A stretch of DNA of 64,000 nucleotides from Marinihelvus sp942491555 (lineage in GTDB: Bacteria > Pseudomonadota > Gammaproteobacteria > Xanthomonadales > SZUA-36), in contig CALOBN010000001.1 of the NCBI GenBank assembly GCA_942491555.1, positions 124,001 through 188,000 on the forward strand, in the 5' to 3' direction. Shown piece after piece: positions 25,137 to 32,248 of this stretch. The notes below the pieces were generated by a model, which was given only the letters and a program-made list of their open reading frames with translations, made no database searches and had not been told where the DNA came from. Position numbers and translations under genes: made by a program. Numbering within the stretch: the first letter of the stretch is position 1; every line of letters starts with the position of its first letter.

Positions 25137-25675
25137 TTCATTTCTCCTGTTTCATCAGTTTCATGGCCGCCCCACTGGTACCACCCGATACCGACGGTAA
25201 GTTGGCCTGGTTGCTTTTTAACTTCTTCAAACTTTTCTAATAATTGTTCGCCTTCCTTAATCTGCTTCTCCAGCAGGTCTCGCGCTTCCATGCGAAACTT
25301 GAGGTAGTTTTCCGGGGCAAGCCGGTATGTCCACCGACCCTGCTGAGGAACTCTGAGCTCTCTGTTTGTTTGCATGTTGTGCATGGCAGCACTGAGAACT
25401 CTTGACGACTCCACATAGGCGATGTCAGTCATCTTTGCGACGTCGTCAGAAATGGGTGAGAAAAATGGTGAAAGCATTTCGACTTTCTCAATCGCACCGG
25501 AGTGGACCTTGACATTATCTGATGCGATGAGGCGGTCTAATACGGTTTTTACCGTGATATTTCTGCCCACGGACTTCAGAATTAGACCTTGGAACGTTCT
25601 ACCGCTACCTTCGACCGGGAAGAATGGCGGGTTCACCAGTTTCTTGATCCTGAAAGAATGGGTCGTCTGGTCCAC
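25133..25675 (-). CDS. DUF6502-like protein, C-terminal part of a frameshifted gene
   Basis: Open frame of 180 residues from a GTG with no ribosome binding site. The content resembles the DUF6502 family: PPFFPVEGSGRTFQGLI then SVGRNITVKTVLDRLIASD followed by a V-K-V strand, a helical region with AAMHNMQTN, then YLKFRMEARDLLEKQIKEG and a closing VGIGWYQWGG strand. The upstream sequence continues the same protein in two other frames (see the 25633-25925 entry), so the gene is probably broken or mis-sequenced at its 5' end. Its TGA overlaps the ATG of the repeat-protein gene (ATGA), which implies translational coupling. DUF6502 proteins are of unknown function; a regulatory role is possible because the N-terminal part looks like a winged helix. 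Confidence 0.6.
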   Translation of the reverse strand: MDQTTHSFRIKKLVNPPFFPVEGSGRTFQGLILKSVGRNITVKTVLDRLIASDNVKVHSGAIEKVEMLSPFFSPISDDVAKMTDIAYVESSRVLSAAMHNMQTNRELRVPQQGRWTYRLAPENYLKFRMEARDLLEKQIKEGEQLLEKFEEVKKQPGQLTVGIGWYQWGGHETDETGEMK

Positions 25676-25925
25676 ATATCAAGCAATGCGTTTTCCGCAA
25701 TCATATGAGCTGGTTCTAATTTGACGTCAAACCGGGTGTTAAGGACGGCGGATACGACCCTCGTATCAAGGCCGGTCATCAAGGGCAAGCGCACTTTTCG
25801 TTGGACCGAACCTTCCCGAGAGAGATAGCTTTCGTTTCCGCTTCTTCTACGTAGATGAGGCGGAGCATGTCGGCCACGCAGGGTAGGACACGGTTCCGAC
25901 TATAAGCCGAACTATGCGTCGAATA
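25633..25925 (-). pseudogene. Frameshifted 5' portion of the DUF6502-like gene
   Basis: Translating the minus strand gives two protein-like blocks in different frames. Frame a (25925-25779) contains CVADMLRLIYVEEAE. Frame b (25899-25633) contains ESYLSREGSVQRKVRLPLMT followed by GLDTRVVSAVLNTRFD and ENALLDMW. Read in order a, b, then the 180-residue frame, they reproduce the order of conserved blocks of DUF6502 proteins: an A-Y-V-E-V-A-like helix, an S-R-V-A-x-L-T-G-L-like helix, then L-x-x-W. Two shifts are needed, near 25830-25848 and near 25660-25680. No start codon with a ribosome binding site was found further upstream. Confidence 0.5.
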
Positions 25926-26659
25926 CTAAGCGAACTGCGTCCGAAACGGTCGCGGGATCGCCGGTTTGTGAAATTCTATTTTCCAGTGGTCTGCCCGATT
26001 CTGGTTGCTACACACAAAAAAATCCCTCTTACAGTCGTGAACGCTTATGCCCGAGCGCAACGCCTTCACTGGCGCGCGATCGTGCTTCACGACCGAAGTC
26101 CTTTTCGTGCATGCCCTGGCTCCGCAGACCACCAAGGTAGGATTAGTGAAAACAAAGAAGCCCGGTAAATCCGCTGTGAACTTCTTCGTCTACCCAAAAG
26201 GATAGTCACTTAATCAACTGCTTGCACGTCGTACTTCAGGGGCTTTCGCCCAACCTTCCTTGTTCAATGCACCTGGCTTTCCGCTGAGAACACCCAGGTA
26301 CATCTTTTTTAAGAGGTGCCCACACTCCATGTAGGCACCTTCCGCAGAGCGGGGATAACGAGATCTCCGCAATTCGTCGAGCGTCCCTGCTCGTGTGACG
26401 GACTTCCTGTCCGACATTGCTTACTCATTGTTTACTTAACACTTATCGAAACCTGGCTGACCGGGGTCTGTCTCCGAGACCTTGTTAGTACGCATCCATG
26501 CGTGCCTGCCGAGCTGTCCTGTTTCGAGTCTTGCAACTTCGGGCGGTATACGTCCTGTTCCGCCGCTTTCGACAACCAATCCCTGGTGTCTGACTGCTTG
26601 AGTCCTTTCCGTAAAAATTCCGGAGGGTTTAAGCAGCTTGGAACGAATGCTAACAGACA
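25926..26659. other. Stretch without a supported gene
   Basis: More than 700 bases of visibly lower G+C than the flanks. Short open frames occur on both strands but lack good ribosome binding sites and recognisable protein sequence. Some hairpins are visible, for example an AGGTGCC/GGCACCT pair at about 26313-26340 and GACGGAC/GTCCG near 26397-26415. Nothing could be assigned. Confidence 0.5.
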
Positions 26660-26777
26660 TAGCCACCCGCGTCTATAGCCAATTATGTACTTAGACAAAT
26701 AGGCGTTTAGACAGATTCTGGTATAGCCAAAAAGGTATTTAGACAAATTTGTAAATAGACACTTGTGCTTTTAGCCA
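26660..26777. repeat. Eight TAGMCA boxes at exact 16-bp intervals
   Basis: On the plus strand, TAGCCA or TAGACA occurs at 26660, 26676, 26692, 26708, 26724, 26740, 26756 and 26772, every 16 bases without exception. A ninth, degenerate box (TAGTAC) is at 26788. The 10 bases between boxes are poorly conserved and A/T-rich. Sixteen is not a multiple of three, so this is not a coding repeat, and the spacers are too short and too similar for CRISPR. The array ends at the promoter of the putative RNA at 26798 and its last boxes overlap the -35 region, so a cooperatively bound operator or iteron-like array is the likely explanation. Confidence 0.9.
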
Positions 26778-26791
26778 GAGTTGGCTATAGT
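26763..26791 (+). promoter_or_regulatory. Predicted sigma-70 promoter of the structured RNA
   Basis: TTGTGC at 26763-26768 and TATAGT at 26786-26791 are separated by 17 bases. This predicts transcription from about 26798, just ahead of the first GGA motif. The promoter lies within the last two units of the 16-bp array. Confidence 0.55.
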
Positions 26792-26797
26792 ACGTTT

Positions 26798-26983
26798 CAA
26801 CAAGGGACGAAAAGGGCACGGATTGGCCTTTTTCATAGGCAGAAGGACCTGCCGGTTAGCAGAAGGATCTGCGGAGCGAACGGAATCGCTTTTACCTTGT
26901 AGCAAGGAAGCACTTAGCGGGTGGCGACACGTCCGCAGGGCGGCTCGGAACATCAAGGATGATGTTCCAGCCGCTTTTTTTTT
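26798..26983 (+). ncRNA. Candidate CsrB/RsmY-type small RNA
   Basis: About 186 nt between the predicted promoter and a strong terminator, without a credible reading frame. It contains nine GGA motifs (26805, 26820, 26845, 26865, 26873, 26882, 26906, 26947, 26957). Several are presented in loops: GGCAG-AAGGAC-CTGCC at 26838-26853, GCAGA-AGGA-TCTGC at 26859-26872, and AGGA in the terminator loop. RNAs of the CsrB/RsmX/RsmY/RsmZ group look like this and titrate the translational regulator CsrA/RsmA. Neither csrA nor gacA is in the window. Identity is inferred from motif density and structure, not homology. Confidence 0.62.
26940..26983 (+). terminator. Strong intrinsic terminator of the candidate RNA
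   Basis: GCGGCT and a perfect nine-base stem (GGAACATCA with TGATGTTCC) enclose an AGGA loop, close with AGCCGC and run into nine T residues (26975-26983). The loop sequence CAAGGATG is close to the CsrA consensus core ACARGGAUG. Confidence 0.92.
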
Positions 26984-26989
26984 GCGCGT

Positions 26990-27413
26990 CCGAAATACAA
27001 ACCGATCAGCAATCACCTCGATAAAAGATGCCCTTCGCTGCTGCGCGTCTCCTGGGTAGTTTGACTCTCTGATGTTTTTGTTTGACCAATGTCAGTGTTC
27101 TTTTGACCGGGGCGGGCACAGGTGTGCCTGCTGCCGGGCCTGGCTCTCGGCCTACCCCTTACCCTGCCGTCTGGACGGACCCGCTCCCTCTCCCGGGCTG
27201 TCGGGAAGAAAGGAATTTACCTGCCTTCTTCCCACGTAAGGAGCAGGCGGCACGTGGCTAACGGATCAACCGTTCTGATGGAGCAGGTCACAGCCGTGCC
27301 GTTCGGCGCCCGGGTATTGGAGGTGAGGGCACGGGCCTGCAGGGGGTAAGGTGAAGGCAAAACCGATCACCGCATTGATTGAGGGGAAGGGAGCATCCCG
27401 CGGCCCTGATGCA
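26990..27413. other. Non-coding stretch with further hairpins
   Basis: About 420 bases with no convincing gene. It starts A/T-rich and becomes G+C-rich after 27100. Hairpins include GGGAAGAAAGG paired with CCTTCTTCCC (about 27202-27231) and CACGT/ACGTG around 27232-27255 with AAGGAG in the loop. It could be the 5' part of the structured element that follows, or of asnS-downstream RNA. Confidence 0.4.
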
Positions 27414-27620
27414 GGTTGTGGTGGGGTGCCCGGTTCTGGCCGGCCAATAAGGGCTTGAGCCGAGAGAGATGGAGCGACTGGGGTTATTTCGCCAGGGAGG
27501 GCGAAATAAGGTCACCCAAATCAGGATGATTTGTGTGACCGACCCCACCAAGCGTAATCGAACGAGGGAAGCCGCAGGCCGAAAGCCCGGCCGGCCAGAA
27601 CCGGGCACCCCACCACAACC
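27414..27620. repeat. 207-bp element bounded by a perfect 32-bp inverted repeat
   Basis: The 32 bases at 27414-27445 are the exact reverse complement of 27589-27620. After a five-base bulge on the left side the stem can continue with GGGCTT (27451-27456) and AAGCCC (27583-27588). Inside are a ten-base stem at 27484-27509 (TTATTTCGCC with GGCGAAATAA, loop AGGGAG) and a hairpin at 27510-27540 (GGTCAC, CAAATCA, loop GGA, TGATTTG, GTGACC). Flanking TGGGGT and ACCCCA could close both into a three-way junction. No transposase is present. A MITE-like element or a large structured RNA are both possible. It lies just downstream of asnS. Confidence 0.85.
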
Positions 27621-27635
27621 GTCAACAAGGCCGAT

Positions 27636-29036
27636 CTAGAAGTCAGCTCGACCTCGAACCCTCGGGAAGGGAATCACATCACGGATATTGCTCATGCCGG
27701 TCACATAATTGACCAGGCGCTCAAAGCCCAGCCCAAATCCGGCATGCGGCACCGTGCCATAGCGACGCAGGTCGATATACCAGTCGTAGGTTTCCGTATC
27801 GAGGTTCATCTCTTTCATGCGGCGCTCAAGAACGTCCAGCCGCTCCTCGCGTTGCGCACCGCCGATGATCTCGCCAATTCCGGGTGCCAGAACATCCATG
27901 GCCGCGACCGTCTTGCCATCGTCGCTCAAGCGCATATAAAAGGCCTTGATTTCGGTCGGGTAGTTCTTGACGATCACCGGCGCCTTGAAGTGTTCTTCTG
28001 TCAGGTACCGTTCATGCTCGGTCTGCAAATCCAGGCCCCACTCCGGGCGAAACTCAAATTTACGACCCGAGGCCACGAGGATATCGATTGCCTCCGCGTA
28101 GTCGATGCGCACGAAGTTGGAGCTGATAACGCTTTCCAGTCGCTCGATGGCCTGCGGTTCAATGCGCTCAGCGAAAAAGGCCATATCATCCGGGCATTCT
28201 GCAAGCACAGCCCTGAATATGTACTTGAGAAAGTCCTCGGCCAGGTTGGCAAGGTCATTGAGGTCTGCAAAAGCTATTTCCGGCTCGACCATCCAGAACT
28301 CCGCCAGGTGCCGTGAGGTGTTGGAGTTTTCAGCACGGAAAGTCGGCCCGAAGGTGTACACATTGGTCATGGCCAGGCAGTAGGCTTCCACGTTGAGCTG
28401 GCCGGATACCGTGAGAAACGCTTCACGACCGAAAAAGTCCTCGGCGTAATCCACATTGCCTGCATCGTTCAGTGGCAGGTTGGCCATATCCAGGGTGCTT
28501 ACCCTGAACATGTGACCGGCACCCTCGGCATCCGAGGTGGTAATGATGGGTGTGTTAATCCAATAAAAGCCGCGCTCGTGGTAATACCGGTGAATAGCCT
28601 GCGCGCAGGCGTTACGAACCCGGGTTACCGCGCCGAAAGTATTGGTGCGGGGTCGCAGGTGGCCTACCTCGCGCAGAAACTCGAAGCTGTGCTGCTTGGG
28701 TTGAATCGGATAGGTGTCCGGATCACTCACCCAGCCAAGTACTTCAACGGCGCTTGCCTGAATCTCGAATGCCTGGCCGCGTCCGCGGGACTCAACCAGC
28801 GTGCCGGTGCAACGCACCGAGCAACCTGCAGTCAGTTTCTGGACTTCACTGGCGTAATTGTCCAGGTCGCTTGGGGCGACCACCTGAATGGGGTGAAAAC
28901 AGGACCCGTCCGATACGTTAATAAATGAGAATCCGGCTTTCGAGTCGCGGCGAGTGCGCACCCAGCCTTCAATTGTGATGTCGGCACCCACCGGTATTTT
29001 GCCGGCAAGGCATTGTTTAATGCTGCTGGAGGACAT
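27636..29036 (-). CDS. asnS: Asparaginyl-tRNA synthetase
   Basis: Class IIb synthetase of 466 residues, the length of E. coli AsnS. The N-terminal OB fold (ITIEGWVRTRRDSK) binds the anticodon. Motif 2 is FRAENSNTSRHLAEFWMVEP and motif 3 is GFGLGFERL. The frame is open to 29102, but the ATG at 29036 starting MSSSSIKQCLAG matches the family start. No clear Shine-Dalgarno precedes it. Presence of AsnS means asparagine is charged directly. Divergent from iscA. Confidence 0.96.
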   Translation of the reverse strand: MSSSSIKQCLAGKIPVGADITIEGWVRTRRDSKAGFSFINVSDGSCFHPIQVVAPSDLDNYASEVQKLTAGCSVRCTGTLVESRGRGQAFEIQASAVEVLGWVSDPDTYPIQPKQHSFEFLREVGHLRPRTNTFGAVTRVRNACAQAIHRYYHERGFYWINTPIITTSDAEGAGHMFRVSTLDMANLPLNDAGNVDYAEDFFGREAFLTVSGQLNVEAYCLAMTNVYTFGPTFRAENSNTSRHLAEFWMVEPEIAFADLNDLANLAEDFLKYIFRAVLAECPDDMAFFAERIEPQAIERLESVISSNFVRIDYAEAIDILVASGRKFEFRPEWGLDLQTEHERYLTEEHFKAPVIVKNYPTEIKAFYMRLSDDGKTVAAMDVLAPGIGEIIGGAQREERLDVLERRMKEMNLDTETYDWYIDLRRYGTVPHAGFGLGFERLVNYVTGMSNIRDVIPFPRVRGRADF

Positions 29037-29170
29037 GATTGTTGTTAGAATCAGTTGGTAACGACCGCCGATGATAAAGCACCGGATCAGGTGAGTCAGC
29101 AAGAGTCGGTAGTCCGGGCCGAATCAGGCCTGTATCAGTGCGAACATATCAGGCATATCAGGAGATCAGA

Positions 29171-29494
29171 ATGTCCATCAGTCTTACCAACGTTGCCGCC
29201 GAGCGCGTGCATCGATTCCTCGAACAGGAGGGCGGTGTGGCCTTGCGTGTGGGCGTTAAAAAGACGGGCTGCTCAGGTTGGGCCTACGTGGTCACCCTGG
29301 CAGACGCTATTTCCCCCGACGACCACCTGTTTGAAGACCACGGGGTCAAAGTGGTGGTCGACCCCGCGAGCCTGCCGGTCATTGAAGGCTCTACCATCGA
29401 TTTCGTGACCGAGGGACTGAACCGCACCTTCCAGTTCTCGAATCCCAATGCCAAGGAAGCGTGCGGCTGCGGGGAAAGCTTTACCATCCAGTAA
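29171..29494 (+). CDS. iscA: A-type iron-sulfur carrier protein, IscA-like
   Basis: A 107-residue protein that carries Fe-S clusters or iron to apoproteins. It follows E. coli IscA from MSISLTNVAAERV to the C-terminus, with the three conserved cysteines in KKTGCSGWAY and CGCGESF. The ATG at 29171 with GGAG ten bases ahead is chosen over the longer open frame from 29138. It is detached from any isc operon and leads a six-gene regulatory block, 12 bases before the phosphatase gene. Confidence 0.9.
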   Translation: MSISLTNVAAERVHRFLEQEGGVALRVGVKKTGCSGWAYVVTLADAISPDDHLFEDHGVKVVVDPASLPVIEGSTIDFVTEGLNRTFQFSNPNAKEACGCGESFTIQ

Positions 29495-29506
29495 GTCCGG
29501 GTCATC

Positions 29507-30784
29507 GTGAGCGAACAGCCCGAGCCTGCCTTGCACAGCCCCAACGAGATCACGCGCGAGTCGCTGGTTCGAATCCTGGAAATCATGCACCGCCTGGCCT
29601 CTCCGGAGGCCATGCCGGAACTGCTGCGCGAAATCATTGAGGTAGGAAAAGTAGCGATTGTCGCTGATGCAGGCGTGCTCTGGTTGCGCGACCGCACCTC
29701 GGATGAGTTCAAAATGGTTGTGCCTTCGCGTCCGGAGCCACAGGTGCTGGCGCTCGGTGAGGGCTTGGCCGGTTATTGCGCGCAGACAGGCGAGCTGCAC
29801 AACATTCCGCGCTGCCTGGATGATGAGCGGTTTCAACGCTGGCCGGTCCATGTTGAGGATTTCGAGACACGCTCCATACTGAACGTTCCTGTTGTTGGTC
29901 AGGACAATGAGGTGCTCGCTGTGATGCAGTGGCTCGGGGCAGCGGAGGGTCAGTTTGATGAACATGATGAGTGGGTTGGCCCGGCCCTGGCGGCGCAAGC
30001 GGCGGTTGCCATTCAGCATGCCTACATGACCGACGAATTACTTGCCAATGCCATTCTGGCCCGCGAGGTGGCCGTCGCGCGCCAGATTCAGCAAAGTACC
30101 CTGCCAGCCTGTATGCCCGAGGTACCCGGATACGATCTGTGCGGACGTTTTCTGCCCACGGACCATACCGGCGGCGACCTGTATGACCTGGTCATGCTGG
30201 ACGACAAGCTGTTCTTGCTGCTCGGCGATGCCACCGGTCATGGATTTGGTCCGGCACTTTCAGCCACGCAGTTGCAAGCCATGCTGCGGGTGGCATTTCG
30301 CCTGGGGGCCGGTTTGGATGACGCCTTTAAACAGGTCAATAACCAGATGGCCGAAGACCTGCCCGACGATCGCTTCATCACCGCGTTCATGGGTTTTCTG
30401 GACCCGCAAAGTCATCGTGTGGACTATCACTCGGCGGGGCAGGGCCCCATCCTGCATTATGTTGCCGCGCAGAAAACCTGTCATTGGCATAAGCCAAGCA
30501 CATTCCCGGTAGGTATCATGGAAATGGAACAGGCGCAAAGCGCCTTGCAGCTTGACCTGGCAGCCGGAGATATTCTGGCCCTGATTTCCGATGGCATTTA
30601 CGAGTATGCCGATGCCGCAGGCCGGCAGTTTGGCGAGTCCGGTGTTGAAGCGGTATTCAGCCGGCATCACGGCGCGCCGATGGCGGAGCTATCCGACCGG
30701 CTGATTGAGGCCGCCTTCGATTTTGGCGGGGACGTAAGGCAAGCGGACGATATTACGCTGGTACTCATACGTCGCCTGCCCTGA
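29507..30784 (+). CDS. GAF-domain PP2C (SpoIIE/RsbU-type) serine phosphatase
   Basis: A 425-residue cytoplasmic sensor phosphatase. Residues 20-180 are a GAF domain (GEGLAGYCAQTGE, RSILNVPVVGQDNEVLAVMQ). Residues 190-425 are a PPM phosphatase with metal motifs TGGDLYD, LLGDATGHG, ISDGIYEY and the closing ADDITLVLIR. Relatives dephosphorylate STAS anti-anti-sigma proteins in response to a signal bound by the sensor domain. The genes for the kinase and STAS protein follow directly, so this is the RsbU-like activator of a partner switch. Start GTG or nearby, 12 bases after iscA. Confidence 0.88.
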   Translation: MSEQPEPALHSPNEITRESLVRILEIMHRLASPEAMPELLREIIEVGKVAIVADAGVLWLRDRTSDEFKMVVPSRPEPQVLALGEGLAGYCAQTGELHNIPRCLDDERFQRWPVHVEDFETRSILNVPVVGQDNEVLAVMQWLGAAEGQFDEHDEWVGPALAAQAAVAIQHAYMTDELLANAILAREVAVARQIQQSTLPACMPEVPGYDLCGRFLPTDHTGGDLYDLVMLDDKLFLLLGDATGHGFGPALSATQLQAMLRVAFRLGAGLDDAFKQVNNQMAEDLPDDRFITAFMGFLDPQSHRVDYHSAGQGPILHYVAAQKTCHWHKPSTFPVGIMEMEQAQSALQLDLAAGDILALISDGIYEYADAAGRQFGESGVEAVFSRHHGAPMAELSDRLIEAAFDFGGDVRQADDITLVLIRRLP

Positions 30785-30887
30785 TTTAGGTTTGTTCTGA
30801 TCGCCCTTGAGTGTTTACACTGCGTCGGTGGCGTAAGCAACCCGAGCTACCCGGGGTTAATCAGGACGGTATCGGGAGCGAGGGAGC

Positions 30888-31319
30888 ATGGAACAGAAAT
30901 TCCAGCGTAGTTTCAATGAGCTGAGCAAAATTGTCGCTTTCAGTGATACATTTTTTGCGAGCGAACCCGTAGATCCTTCATTGCGCAATATCATTGAGCT
31001 GTGCGTCGAGGAGTTGTTCGTTAATCTGGTGACCTACAACCGCGAAACCAGGGAAGAGATCCTTATTACGCTTGAATCAAACGGCAAGGATGAGGGCCGG
31101 GGTGAGGGCGTGCGCGTGAGCCTGACGGATTATAATGTTGATCGCTTTGATCCCCGCTCGGCACCGTCACCCAATGTCGAAGCACCGCTGGAGGAGCGAA
31201 CGCCTGGTGGTCTTGGCCTTTACCTGGTGATGAAAATGGCCGATGCGATTCAGTATGAGTATCTGGACCGCACCAGTAAAATCACTTTTGTCAAAAACGG
31301 AAACAGCCAACATGTTTGA
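30888..31319 (+). CDS. RsbW/SpoIIAB-type anti-sigma factor serine kinase
   Basis: A 143-residue GHKL ATPase domain. The N-box is CVEELFVNLVTYN (catalytic Glu and Asn), followed by a VSLTDYNVDRFDP strand and the G-box ERTPGGLGLYLVMKMAD. Such kinases phosphorylate the STAS partner and sequester their target when the partner is phosphorylated. Its stop overlaps the STAS gene start by eight bases. The target need not be a sigma factor: in Pseudomonas the HsbA system sequesters FlgM. Confidence 0.88.
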   Translation: MEQKFQRSFNELSKIVAFSDTFFASEPVDPSLRNIIELCVEELFVNLVTYNRETREEILITLESNGKDEGRGEGVRVSLTDYNVDRFDPRSAPSPNVEAPLEERTPGGLGLYLVMKMADAIQYEYLDRTSKITFVKNGNSQHV

Positions 31320-31614
31320 AATCGCCCATTCCGGCGATGGCCGGATTCGTATCGCCGGCCGGCTGGATGCTGCCAAGGCGCCCCGCGCCCAGGAGTTTCT
31401 GGATCAGCTCACCGGTCCCTGCATGATTGATCTGGGGGGGCTGGAGTACATATCCAGCGCCGGGCTCGGCGTCCTGCTGAAAACCCACAAGCGTCTGATG
31501 GGCGCTGGTGAGGGCCTGCGCCTGGTCAATGTGAATTCACATATCAATGATATTTTTACCTACTCTGGTTTCGATCGCCTTTTTGATATTCAGGCTGCCG
31601 CTGCAACTGAATGA
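31312..31614 (+). CDS. STAS-domain anti-sigma factor antagonist (RsbV-like)
   Basis: A compact 100-residue STAS domain. The phospho-acceptor loop reads LEYISSAGLGVLLK, so Ser48 or Ser49 is the likely site modified by the neighbouring kinase and cleared by the PP2C phosphatase. An in-frame extension upstream to 31243 lies within the kinase gene and is not needed: ATG 31312 gives the usual family length. Switching of this protein between phosphorylated and free forms would control the release of the kinase's partner. Confidence 0.9.
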   Translation: MFEIAHSGDGRIRIAGRLDAAKAPRAQEFLDQLTGPCMIDLGGLEYISSAGLGVLLKTHKRLMGAGEGLRLVNVNSHINDIFTYSGFDRLFDIQAAAATE

Positions 31615-31705
31615 TTTTTACCGGTCCTGACAACTCATCTGTCCCGGTTGGTAAAGGTTTAACTGTGCGTCCATCCATCAACTTTTCTGACGGTACCCGG
31701 TAATC

Positions 31706-32248
31706 ATGCATAAGGACCGTGATCTTGCGCTGATTGAGGATTGCAAAAAGGGTGACCAGCAGGCGCTGGCTTCACTGGTCAGGCGTTACGAGCGGCCGGT
31801 TTACAATGTGGCCTATCGAATGCTGGGGACCGCGGATGAAGCGGCGGATGTTTCTCAAACGACCTTTTTGAAGGCGTTTGAAAACCTCAACCGCTACAAC
31901 CCGGAATATAAGTTTTTCAGTTGGATTTACCGCATTGCGGTTAATGAGTCGATCAACCAGCTCAACCGGCGTAAACGTCTCGGCGAGTTGGGTGGTGACG
32001 AGGTAGCGCCAGGCGATGGACCGGATGCGTCCGTGGATATGGACATGCTGAGTGTTCAGATTCAGGCAGCGCTTGCGGGATTAAGCCAGGATCATCGAGC
32101 GGTTGTTGTACTTCGTCATTTCAGCGAACACAGCTACCGCGACATAGCGATGATGCTGCAGATTCCGGAGAAAACAGTTAAATCGAGACTGTTTTCAGCC
32201 CGGAAAGCCATGAAAGTACAGCTGGAAGGCAAAGGGGTAACCCTGTGA
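31706..32248 (+). CDS. ECF sigma factor, RpoE-like
   Basis: A 180-residue group 4 sigma-70 factor. Region 2 spans about residues 20-90 (YERPVYNVAYRMLGTADEAA, DVSQTTFLKAFENL, FFSWIYRIAVNESIN) and region 4 about 115-175 (LSQDHRAVVVLRHFSEHSYR, then IPEKTVKSRLFSARKAM). It is close to the RpoE group. The gene overlaps the anti-sigma gene by the stop/start TGATG, the normal ECF-regulator arrangement. It follows the partner-switch genes by about 90 bases, so the two systems may be co-regulated. Confidence 0.93.
   Translation: MHKDRDLALIEDCKKGDQQALASLVRRYERPVYNVAYRMLGTADEAADVSQTTFLKAFENLNRYNPEYKFFSWIYRIAVNESINQLNRRKRLGELGGDEVAPGDGPDASVDMDMLSVQIQAALAGLSQDHRAVVVLRHFSEHSYRDIAMMLQIPEKTVKSRLFSARKAMKVQLEGKGVTL

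Noticed and set aside
26214..26746. Short minus-strand frames at 26214-26417, 26432-26746 and 26436-26666
   Set aside because: No good ribosome binding sites, no recognisable protein features, mutual overlap; composition looks non-coding. One starts inside the 16-bp array.
26750..26767. GacA-type upstream activating sequence (TGTAAG-N6-CTTACA) in front of the candidate RNA
   Set aside because: TGTAAA-TAGACA-CTTGTG matches one half well but only three of six bases in the other, and it lies closer to the promoter than known sites.
26660..26793. CRISPR or transposon-end interpretation of the 16-bp array
   Set aside because: Only six bases of each 16 are conserved, spacers are 10 bp, no cas or transposase genes exist, and no terminal inverted repeat pairs with it.
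27122..27608. Open frames at 27122-27349 (+) and 27288-27608 (-)
   Set aside because: They traverse hairpins and the perfect inverted repeat, and have odd Arg/Pro-rich composition and no SD.
27060..27635. RNase P RNA, tmRNA or a group II intron
   Set aside because: None of the conserved sequence blocks of these RNAs was seen, and no domain V-like hairpin is present.
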